Shown piece by piece: positions 44,601-51,465 of a stretch of 64,000 nt of DNA; position 1 is the first letter of the stretch; each line of letters begins with the position of its first letter. Under the pieces are notes generated by a model that did not search any database, was not told the origin of the DNA, and saw only the letters and a list, made by a program, of their open reading frames with translations. Origin of the DNA: an uncultured Collinsella sp. Its GTDB lineage: Bacteria > Actinomycetota > Coriobacteriia > Coriobacteriales > Coriobacteriaceae. The DNA is taken from assembly GCA_937925715.1 (NCBI GenBank), contig CALAMG010000028.1, positions 1 to 64,000 of the forward strand, written 5' to 3'. The translations under genes and the position numbers were made by a program.

Positions 44601-44783
44601 CGAGGTCTAATACTTTTCCGAGAAGTGAACGGCCATACTTGGACCTCCGAAGCATCGACATTTTTAGACGTCAAACCCGCAGGATTTGGCTGGCAAAACC
44701 GCAGGAAATTGCATCTCGAAAGTGCCGATGCTTCGGGGGCCCGTTTTCACTCGTTCACTTCTCGGGAAAAGTATTAAACCTCG
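44601..44783. repeat. ~183-bp element with long terminal inverted repeats, copy 1
   Basis: The ends are ~31-base inverted repeats (CGAGGTCTAATACTTTTCC at the left, then GAGAAGTGAACG; the right end is its complement with two changes). Inside, a second inverted pair (CCGAAGCATCGAC / GCCGATGCTTCGG) and two direct copies of AAACCCGCAGGA / AAAACCGCAGGA. A diverged second copy is at 61532-61706. No gene inside. Either a MITE-like element or a large folded RNA. Confidence 0.8.
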
Positions 44784-44871
44784 TTGTATGGGGTGCGGCT
44801 GGAGGGTGGTCATCGTTCAGTAGCTACCTCTTCCTTGTGAATCGCCTGAAGCGCAAGGCATAATGCATGTG

Positions 44872-44892
44872 ACAAAGGGACGGCCCCTTTGT
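44872..44892. repeat. ACAAAGGG hairpin repeat
   Basis: ACAAAGGGACGGCCCCTTTGT, one more of the GGGACnGTCCC hairpin family, 25 bp before the Dus gene. Confidence 0.6.
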
Positions 44893-44916
44893 TGTGTTGA
44901 TATGAGAGAAGAGTAG

Positions 44917-45870
44917 ATGATCCTTTCGCTGGCCCCTATGGAGGGGATTACCGGGCATGTGTTCCGTCGCGTGCATGCGGAGTGCTTCGGTGCGCTCGAT
45001 TGCTATTACACGCCGTTTTTGCCGCCGCCGCGGGTGGGAAACCGCTTTGGCGGCAAGGCGTTTAAGGAGATCGATCCTGCCAATAACCAGGGGCTCAACG
45101 TGGTGCCTCAGCTGATGTCCAAGAACGCGGACGAGTTTGTGTGGGCGGCACAGGTGCTCGCCGACATGGGCTACCGCGAGGTCAATCTCAACCTGGGTTG
45201 CCCTTCGGGAACGGTTGTCGCCAAGGGCAAGGGCTCGGGTTTCTTGCGCAATCTCGACGAGCTCGAGGCGTTCTTAAGCGATGTGTGCGAGCGGTCGCCG
45301 TTGCCGGTGTCGGTAAAGACCAGGCTGGGGCTGGAGAATGACGACGAATACGAGCGCGTGCTCGATCTGTATTGCCGCATGCCGTTGGCAGAGCTGATCG
45401 TGCATCCGCGCGTACAGAAGGACCGCTATACGGGCTCGCCGCGCAAAGAGTTTTATGGCGAGACGCTGGAGCGTGCGCCGTTCCCCGTGGCCTATAACGG
45501 TGACATTTTTGATCTTGAGGATATGGACGCGCTGGTGGAGGCCTATCCCGGCACGCGCCATGTGATGTTGGGGCGTGGCCTGCTCGCGAACCCCGCTCTG
45601 GCTCGCATGGTCAAGGGCGGCCCTGCTGCAACGACTGCTGAGCTGCAGCGCTTCCACGACACGCTGTTTGCGGCATATGCAGAAGAGATTGGCGGCAATG
45701 CGGTCTTCCGCATGAAGGAGTGGTGGTTCTACGCCAAGTGCGCTTTCGCTGATCCCGCTACCGTCCACAAGATCGTACGCAAGACCAAAAAGGTCGACGA
45801 ATACCGCGCTGCCGTCGAGCGCGTCTTTCGTGAACAGCCGCTTGCACCCACAGCTCGCTTCCACGGCTAA
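44917..45870 (+). CDS. tRNA-dihydrouridine synthase
   Basis: 317 residues. FMN barrel with LAPMEGITGHVFRR at the start, LNLGCPSGTVVAKGKGSG with the proton-donor Cys near residue 95, SVKTRLG, and HPRVQKDRYTG, the normal Dus order; C-terminal helical domain. It reduces a uridine in tRNA D-loops. Which Dus subtype (A, B or C) cannot be fixed by eye. The ribosome site is weak (AGAGAAGAG). Confidence 0.88.
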   Translation: MILSLAPMEGITGHVFRRVHAECFGALDCYYTPFLPPPRVGNRFGGKAFKEIDPANNQGLNVVPQLMSKNADEFVWAAQVLADMGYREVNLNLGCPSGTVVAKGKGSGFLRNLDELEAFLSDVCERSPLPVSVKTRLGLENDDEYERVLDLYCRMPLAELIVHPRVQKDRYTGSPRKEFYGETLERAPFPVAYNGDIFDLEDMDALVEAYPGTRHVMLGRGLLANPALARMVKGGPAATTAELQRFHDTLFAAYAEEIGGNAVFRMKEWWFYAKCAFADPATVHKIVRKTKKVDEYRAAVERVFREQPLAPTARFHG

Positions 45871-45879
45871 CTAGTCATC

Positions 45880-45919
45880 GGGGGCGTTCTTTAACGACTG
45901 GTCATTTAAGGACGTCCCC
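45880..45919. repeat. GGGGACGTCC-type hairpin
   Basis: GGGGGCGTTCTTTAA and TTTAAGGACGTCCCC form an imperfect 15-bp stem just after the Dus gene. REP-like. Confidence 0.55.
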
Positions 45920-45933
45920 AACGACTATGTAGC

Positions 45934-46005
45934 AAAAAGCTGTACACCAGCATCCAAAGATGTCGAAAAATGTCGACTTTGGATGCTGGTGTACATGTTT
46001 GGGTC
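45934..46005. repeat. 72-bp direct repeat with hairpin, copy 1
   Basis: Contains TGTACACCAGCATCCAAAG and its exact complement around a loop with two ATGTCGA copies. Copy 2 at 47012-47083 differs at one base only (TACACC / TACGCC). The two flank about 1.0 kb. Confidence 0.85.
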
Positions 46006-46021
46006 CGACGGGGGAGCGGGT

Positions 46022-46288
46022 CTAGGCAATCAGTGCATCAAGTGTAATGAGCTCTCTGAGCCGCTCCGTGCGTGTTTGCCCATGGCGTTTGGCTTTTTCG
46101 TCAAACGCCTCAAGAATCGATTCGCCCACACGTGCTGATATAACGACGCTCGGCTCATCGGAGATTGGTGGCCTTCCCAACTTGATGGTGCGACCTTTCG
46201 GCCACTCATCTTTTTCGTAGGCTTCCGCGGCTTTCTTCAACTCTCCGGGAGCAAACCCCATCATCTTTTCGAGCTGCTTAGCATCCAT
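46022..46288 (-). CDS. Orphan CopG/BrnA-type antitoxin-like protein
   Basis: 88 residues from ATG at 46288 with AGGAGG 5 bp upstream; an extension to 46363 would cross the operator. C-terminal SVVISARVGESILEAFDEKA then RTERLRELI is ribbon-helix-helix like. The N-terminal half (KRP-like: GRTIKLGRPPISDEP) resembles BrnA/antitoxins that bind a small toxin. No toxin gene is next to it. Two palindromes of the TTGTnnACAA type lie upstream, in keeping with autorepression. Confidence 0.65.
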   Translation of the reverse strand: MDAKQLEKMMGFAPGELKKAAEAYEKDEWPKGRTIKLGRPPISDEPSVVISARVGESILEAFDEKAKRHGQTRTERLRELITLDALIA

Positions 46289-46341
46289 GGCGCCTCCTAT
46301 CGATCGACATAATGTCGAGCGCCGGTTCTCGGATTCTCTTT

Positions 46342-46363
46342 TTGTATACAATTTTGTAGACAA
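46342..46363. promoter_or_regulatory. Tandem TTGTnnACAA operator
   Basis: TTGTATACAA (46342-46351) and TTGTAGACAA (46354-46363) 12 bp apart, upstream of the antitoxin-like gene. Confidence 0.55.
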
Positions 46364-47011
46364 AAATACAAGCAGTTCATCGGGCTAATTAGCTTGTTTT
46401 GACCTGCCTGTTCGATAGGAAATGAGCATTGACGGCTTCGATACTCCTTTGCTTTTCAGCTTGGAATTTGGATGCTCATTGAACTTCCGGAGGGGAGCCC
46501 TTTATTAAGCTATTGAGATTCTGGGCAGGAGCTCTCACTGGTCTTCGGTAATGGGGCCAGCTTAATTCGCGACACAGTGTGTCGCGAATGGGAGTAGTCG
46601 TTAGGTGTCCTTCAATGGCTACTCATATAAGAACGTTCAAGTGTCGGATTTTGTCATTTAGTGTCGCTCTCAGCGACTATTCTGGAGGGTCGTGGTCAAA
46701 AAAGGGCAAATATGAGTACTGTTGCCATTATGGTTGCATTTATTTGCTATAAATTGTAGCTCCTGATGAGATTTGTTCCCATTAAGAGCTACTTTTATTG
46801 AACATATGAGGAGAAATAACGTCGTCTGCGGACGAGTGGAACGTTGAATAGTTCCTGAAGTGATCAAAATCGCTGCTACTAAACAGGTAGCAGTACTCAT
46901 ATTTGCCCTTTTTGACCACAGCCCTCTCGGAAACCTTTCCAGAGGCGTCAAACAGCCATAATCCAAAGGTCTCCTCAAACAATTAGCCGGCCAAGAGCGT
47001 CCATGACTACC
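46364..47011. other. AT-rich, gene-free stretch between the 72-bp repeats
   Basis: About 650 bases distinctly lower in GC than the neighbours. Holds an 11-bp palindrome ATTCGCGACAC-AGT-complement (46565-46589) and the inverted-repeat element at 46692-46919. Short open frames exist but none is convincing. Looks like imported or remnant DNA. Confidence 0.5.
46692..46919. repeat. 228-bp element with 29-30 bp inverted ends
   Basis: Ends GTGGTCAAAAAAGGGCAAAT and onwards (46692-46721), complement at 46891-46919 with one A fewer. Inside: a GTAGCTC/GAGCTAC hairpin and otherwise AT-rich DNA without a gene. MITE-like. Confidence 0.7.
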
Positions 47012-47083
47012 AAAAAGCTGTACGCCAGCATCCAAAGATGTCGAAAAATGTCGACTTTGGATGCTGGTGTACATGTTTGGGTC
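47012..47083. repeat. 72-bp direct repeat with hairpin, copy 2
   Basis: As copy 1 at 45934, one base different, same orientation. Lies 37 bp before the end of the glutaredoxin gene, where the hairpin could terminate transcription. Confidence 0.85.
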
Positions 47084-47120
47084 GTATGGGTTGGGGCCCT
47101 GGACGGACAGAGCGTGCGTA

Positions 47121-47366
47121 CTAGAGCAGGTTTTCCTGCACCCACGCGATGATGTCGCTCGATTCGTAGAGTGGTTTGCCGTCGATGAACAGGCAGGGAA
47201 CCTGGCGTTTTCCGCCGACGGCGATGAGTGTCTGTTCGGCATCGGAATCGGTCGAGATATTGCGCTCGGGAATGGTCACGCCGTTATCGGCCAAAAAGTG
47301 CTTGACCTTTAAGCAATACGGGCAGCCGGTCATAACGTACAGCGCGAGCTCGTGATTAGTAGCCAT
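47121..47366 (-). CDS. Glutaredoxin-like thiol protein
   Basis: 81 residues from ATG at 47366 (GGAG upstream). Thioredoxin fold: MTGCPYCLKVKHFL with CPYC near residue 15-18, VPCLFIDGKPLYES with cis-Pro, and IIAWVQENL helix. Standard glutaredoxin length. Acts on glutathione-like or protein disulfides. Partner unknown. Confidence 0.88.
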   Translation of the reverse strand: MATNHELALYVMTGCPYCLKVKHFLADNGVTIPERNISTDSDAEQTLIAVGGKRQVPCLFIDGKPLYESSDIIAWVQENLL

Positions 47367-47417
47367 AGGTCTCCAATCGGTTGAGGTTTTGATTGAAATA
47401 CCCAAAGCCGCCGCGGT

Positions 47418-48245
47418 CTATGCGCGCGTCAACGAAGACTCGATGGCCTGGACCAGAAACGCCGTGGCTCCGGTGGCGCAGGGCTTGTCGTAGTAGTCAA
47501 CAAAGCGCTGGTCGGCAAGATAACCGTGGGCGAGGCCCAGGTACGCCTCGTCTTGGGGCTCGCATCCCCAGTTGAGAGCAATCCAGCGACGATGCATCGC
47601 GACAAGCTTACGAGCCTCGTTGCTCTCTGGGTCGCCAATGCCCATGGCAATCGAGAGCTGGCCCAGAATAGCGCGTTCAAGTTCCTTCATGTCGTTCCAT
47701 GTCTCGGGGTCCATGTCCAGCAGTGCTTCGTTTGCTGCGTCGATCGCCTCGTCGCCGTAGCGCTTCCGGGCTTCGGCGCCGTAGCGCTCTTCGTTTTCCT
47801 GCACGGTGCGCCAGCGCTCCAGTTGCGGCAGGACGGCGCCCATGAGCGAGACGGCTTCGTCGAGCGACATACCGGTGTTTTGTGCCAGGCGCGGGGCACA
47901 ATCCTCGATCATTGCCTCCATGGTGGTGTCGTAGGTGTACTTGCCGTGGTCGTAGCACCACTTGCAGTAATGGTCGGTCGTGGCGCCCGCGGCATCGGTG
48001 CCGCAGTCGTCGGGCGTGAGTATCATGCCGCAGCTCTGGCAATAATGCTCGGGCATTTCGAGCAGGTGGGGCAGCGGCTCTCCGGTTACGGCGGCAATGA
48101 GCTTCATCATGTCGATACCCGGGGTGACTTCGCCGCGTTCCCAACGGCTGACGGCTTGGCGTGTGACGAAGAGCTTGGCGGCGAGCTGCTCCTGGGTAAG
48201 GTGATGGGCGCGACGGATGGCAATGAGCTTTTCTGCAAAGGCCAT
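47418..48245 (-). CDS. XRE HTH / zinc ribbon / TipAS three-domain regulator
   Basis: 275 residues. Residues 5-58 form an XRE helix-turn-helix (HHLTQEQLAAKLFVTRQAVS). Residues 66-105 are a treble-clef-like ribbon with Cys69-x2-Cys72 and Cys94-x2-Cys97. Residues ~120-275 match the TipAS ligand domain, seen in ERYGAEARKRYGDEAIDAAN, WNDMKELERAILGQL, HRRWIALNWGCEPQDEAYLG and YLADQRFVDYYDKPCATG. TipAS usually follows a MerR HTH and traps thiopeptide-like antibiotics; here it follows XRE plus a ribbon. Monocistronic; ribosome site GAAAGGAGC. Confidence 0.82.
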   Translation of the reverse strand: MAFAEKLIAIRRAHHLTQEQLAAKLFVTRQAVSRWERGEVTPGIDMMKLIAAVTGEPLPHLLEMPEHYCQSCGMILTPDDCGTDAAGATTDHYCKWCYDHGKYTYDTTMEAMIEDCAPRLAQNTGMSLDEAVSLMGAVLPQLERWRTVQENEERYGAEARKRYGDEAIDAANEALLDMDPETWNDMKELERAILGQLSIAMGIGDPESNEARKLVAMHRRWIALNWGCEPQDEAYLGLAHGYLADQRFVDYYDKPCATGATAFLVQAIESSLTRA

Positions 48246-48373
48246 AGCGGCTCCTTTCTGCTGGTTGATGGCTTAAGCATACGCGGCAGCAGGCGCCCTT
48301 CCAAGCAACCGTTGGTTGCACGACGGAGGACCGCGGCGAAGAATTGCGCACAACGCCTCACGCCTTCATGCCG

Positions 48374-48387
48374 TACAATGACCGGCA
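48374..48387 (+). promoter_or_regulatory. -10 box for a possibly leaderless trmO transcript
   Basis: TACAAT ends 7 bp before the ATG at 48387 and no ribosome site is visible upstream. If it is the -10, the mRNA would start at or next to the ATG, as is common in Actinobacteria. Confidence 0.35.
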
Positions 48388-49124
48388 TGGAACCTATCGC
48401 ACACATACATACCGACCTGCCGCAGAAGTTCGGCATTCCGCGCAACAGCTTTTTGGCGCCTCATCTGCAGGGACACATCGTCTTTGAGCCGGAATTTGCC
48501 TCCAATGCAGCGGTTGAGGGCCTGGACTCCTTCTCTCACCTATGGCTGTTGTGGCGCTTCGAAAACGGAACGCCCGGCGGCACGGCAAACGACATAGCTG
48601 CCGATGCCAAGTCGCAGGACAGGTCTGGCACCAACGTCAAGTGGTCGAAGACCGTGCGCCCGCCGCGTCTGGGCGGAGCCGAACGTGTGGGAGTGTTTGC
48701 CACGCGCAGTCCGTTTCGCCCTAATCCCATCGGGCTCACCTGCGTCAAGCTTGATCGTGTCGAGCTCACCGACGATGGCCCCATCATCCATGTGTTGGGG
48801 GCCGACCTGCGCGATGGTACGCCCATCTACGACATCAAGCCCTACATTCCGTTTGCGGATTGCCACCCGGATGCGACCGGAGGCTGGATCGAGGATGCTC
48901 CGTGGCAAGAGCTCGATGTTGAGTTTCCGCAAGTACTGCAGGATATGGTCCCGCCCGCAAAGCTCCTCGGCTTGGTCGAGGTCCTTCGCCAAGACCCGCG
49001 CCGCGCGGGCAGCAAGCACGAGCCACACCGCGTCTATCATCTGGCTTACGCCGGGCTCGACATATCGTTTACGGTCGATGAAACCCAGCTAACCGTATTT
49101 GCCGTCAACGACGCGCAAGACTAA
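48387..49124 (+). CDS. trmO: tRNA t6A37 methyltransferase TrmO family
   Basis: 245 residues. UPF0066/TrmO fold: IAHIHTDLPQKFGIPRNS, GLDSFSHLWLLWRF, then FATRSPFRPNPIGLTCVKLD and GADLRDGTPIYDIKPYIP, the family signatures. It methylates N6-threonylcarbamoyladenosine in tRNA with SAM. The start at 48387 is chosen over an ATG at 48378 from the -10 position. The longer open frame upstream is the antisense of the TipAS regulator. Confidence 0.87.
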   Translation: MEPIAHIHTDLPQKFGIPRNSFLAPHLQGHIVFEPEFASNAAVEGLDSFSHLWLLWRFENGTPGGTANDIAADAKSQDRSGTNVKWSKTVRPPRLGGAERVGVFATRSPFRPNPIGLTCVKLDRVELTDDGPIIHVLGADLRDGTPIYDIKPYIPFADCHPDATGGWIEDAPWQELDVEFPQVLQDMVPPAKLLGLVEVLRQDPRRAGSKHEPHRVYHLAYAGLDISFTVDETQLTVFAVNDAQD

Positions 49125-49236
49125 CCAGCCATTCGTCCGCACCCGTCAAATTAAGCGCCAAACCCCGCGCCAAAACCGCCCACGCTGGTGGACAATAACG
49201 CCTACCAAAACAATCAACTTTGCACGGGAGTCCAGC

Positions 49237-50451
49237 ATGAAATACGACTTCACTTCAATCATCGACCGCCACGGCATGGACGCCATCGCCGTTGACTCTT
49301 GGGGTGAGATCCCCGGTATGGCCCCGAACGCACCCGACGAGGGCTTCGACCGCATTCCCATGTGGGTGGCCGACATGAACTTTGCCACGGTGCCCACGGT
49401 CCAGGAACACATCATTCAGCGCGCCCAGCACCCCATGTTTGGCTATTTCAATCCGCGCTCCGAGTATTTCGACCGCATCATCGAATGGCAGAGCCGCCGC
49501 AATGGCGTCGAGGGCCTGCGCCCTGAACATATCGGTTACGAAAACGGCGTGCTGGGCGGTGTCGTGTCGACGCTGCGCGCGTATGTCCAGCCGGGCGATG
49601 CGGTGCTGGTCCACAGCCCCACCTACATCGGCTTTACCAAGTCCATTGAGGCCGCGGGCTATCGTATTGTCCATAGCCCGCTTAAGCTCGACGATCAGGG
49701 CGTGTGGCGCATGGACTTTGAGGACATGGAGTGCAAACTCGCCCAAAACCACATCCATGCCGCGGTGTTCTGCTCGCCGCACAATCCCTGCGGCCGCGTA
49801 TGGGAGCGCGACGAAATCGAGCGCGCCATGGACATCTATCGCCAGCACGATTGCGTGGTGATTTCGGACGAGATTTGGTCCGATATCATCCTGCCGGGGC
49901 ACAAGCACATCCCGACGCAGTCGGTGAGCGAGGATGCCCGCATGCGCACGGTTGCCCTCTATGCGCCGAGCAAGACGTTTAACCTGACGGGCCTTGTCGG
50001 CAGCTACCACATTGTCTACAACGAGACGCTGCGTGACCGCATCGGCGCCGTGTCCAACAAGACCCACTACAACGAGATGAATGTCCTCTCCATGCATGCG
50101 CTTATCGGTGCCTACCAGCCGCAGGGCTACGAGTGGGTGGACGAGCTCAACCAGGTGCTTGCCGGCAATATCGAGTACTTCTGCGATTACGTGGACGGGC
50201 ATTTTGAGGGCGTGTCCTATTCGCGTCCGCAGGGCACGTACATGGTGTTTCTGGACTGCACCGAGTGGTGTCGCGAGCATGGCCGCGATATTCAGTGGCT
50301 GCTCGACGAGGGGGCGCGCGTGGGCGTGGGATATCAGGACGGCCGCCCGTTCCACGGGCCCTGCCACATTCGCGTGAATCTGGCGCTGCCGCTTTCGCGC
50401 GTAAAGGAAGCGTGCGACCGCCTGGACCGCTACGTTTTTAATGCACGGTAA
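49237..50451 (+). CDS. MalY/PatB-type PLP cystathionine beta-lyase
   Basis: 404 residues, ATG at 49237 after GGGAG. Starts with the MalY/PatB opening IPMWVADMNFATVPTVQEHI, GYFNPRSEYFDRI, then the PLP lysine in APSKTFNLTGL and HNPCGRVW. Such enzymes split cystathionine or cysteine conjugates to thiol, pyruvate and ammonia; in gut anaerobes they also make H2S. Monocistronic, with a strong terminator. Confidence 0.88.
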   Translation: MKYDFTSIIDRHGMDAIAVDSWGEIPGMAPNAPDEGFDRIPMWVADMNFATVPTVQEHIIQRAQHPMFGYFNPRSEYFDRIIEWQSRRNGVEGLRPEHIGYENGVLGGVVSTLRAYVQPGDAVLVHSPTYIGFTKSIEAAGYRIVHSPLKLDDQGVWRMDFEDMECKLAQNHIHAAVFCSPHNPCGRVWERDEIERAMDIYRQHDCVVISDEIWSDIILPGHKHIPTQSVSEDARMRTVALYAPSKTFNLTGLVGSYHIVYNETLRDRIGAVSNKTHYNEMNVLSMHALIGAYQPQGYEWVDELNQVLAGNIEYFCDYVDGHFEGVSYSRPQGTYMVFLDCTEWCREHGRDIQWLLDEGARVGVGYQDGRPFHGPCHIRVNLALPLSRVKEACDRLDRYVFNAR

Positions 50452-50461
50452 GTGAGCACTG

Positions 50462-50503
50462 CATGTGGGGCCTTCTGCCAAGTCGGCTGGAAGGCCCCAC
50501 ATG
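50462..50503 (+). terminator. Terminator after the PLP lyase
   Basis: Perfect 14-bp stem CATGTGGGGCCTTC / complement with a 14-base loop, 10 bp past the stop. T-run weak. Confidence 0.65.
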
Positions 50504-50595
50504 GTAAAACGTCTGTAGCCATTGGGCACTCGTGTGGTTTTGTTTGCTATTATTTTTTACCATTTCAGTCTGTAAACAGGATCGTATGGAGCTCG

Positions 50596-51465
50596 ATGAA
50601 AAGGTCCCGTCGCTCGGTTGCCATTTCGTTGTTTGTTGCGCTTGCGGTAGCGTGCGCCTTTGTCGTAGCGATAGCCGGCTGTTCCGGGTCGAATGGCAGA
50701 GCCTCGACGTCTGCATTAGAAGGCCTGGATGCCTCGCAGGCCAAAGACGACAACCTTAAGACGCTCAACGTCGGCAGCGACCTCTATCCACCGTTTGTGT
50801 ATACCGACGAGTACGGCGATATCGTTGGCCTGGATGTCGAGATATTGACCGAGGCTTTGACTCGCATTGGTTACAAGCCAAAATACCAGCTGATCGACTG
50901 GGAAAAGAAGAAGGAGCTGCTGGCGAGCGGCGAACTCGATTGTGTCATGGGCAGCTTTAGTATGACGGGTCGCGAAAACGAGTATCGTTGGGCCGGTCCG
51001 TACCTTGCGAGCCGTCAGGTGGTCGCGGTCGATCCCCAGAGCGATATCTACACGCTTGCCGATCTTGAGGATAAGATCGTGGCGGTTCAGTCCACCACCA
51101 AGCCCGAGGGCATTTTGCTCAATCGCACAAATGAAAACGTTCCGCAGATCAAGGAACTCTACTGCTTTTCGGACCGTTCGTGCCTGAACCCGGCGCTCGT
51201 CGAGGGCCTGGTCGACGCCATCGCCGCGCATGAGTCTTTGCTGCTCACCTACGAAAAAGACTATGGCGTAACGTATCGAATTTTGGATGAGCCGCTGCTA
51301 GAGGTTGGTTTGGGCACCGCTTTCGATATCAACGATACGCGCGGCATCGACGTCAAGCTCACTCATGCCTACCAAGAAATGCTTGCCGATGGCACCATGG
51401 AACGCCTGGTGTCAAAGTACTTTGATGACCCTTCGCCATTTTTGAATGTGGAGGGCCTGTCATGA
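50596..51465 (+). CDS. Family 3 solute-binding lipoprotein coupled to a kinase
   Basis: 289 residues from ATG at 50596 (GGAG upstream). Lipobox VVAIAGC with Cys29. Family 3 (amino acid type) binding protein: LNVGSDLYPPFVYTDEYGDI, VGLDVEILTEALTRIGYKP, GELDCVMGSFSMTGRE. No permease or ATPase follows; instead the hybrid kinase starts in its stop codon (ATGA). It therefore probably serves as the ligand-sensing partner of that kinase. Confidence 0.85.
   Translation: MKRSRRSVAISLFVALAVACAFVVAIAGCSGSNGRASTSALEGLDASQAKDDNLKTLNVGSDLYPPFVYTDEYGDIVGLDVEILTEALTRIGYKPKYQLIDWEKKKELLASGELDCVMGSFSMTGRENEYRWAGPYLASRQVVAVDPQSDIYTLADLEDKIVAVQSTTKPEGILLNRTNENVPQIKELYCFSDRSCLNPALVEGLVDAIAAHESLLLTYEKDYGVTYRILDEPLLEVGLGTAFDINDTRGIDVKLTHAYQEMLADGTMERLVSKYFDDPSPFLNVEGLS

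Noticed and set aside
45934..47083. 72-bp repeats as a CRISPR or as IS ends
   Set aside because: Only two copies, 1 kb apart, with no cas genes; they are direct, not inverted, and no transposase lies between them.
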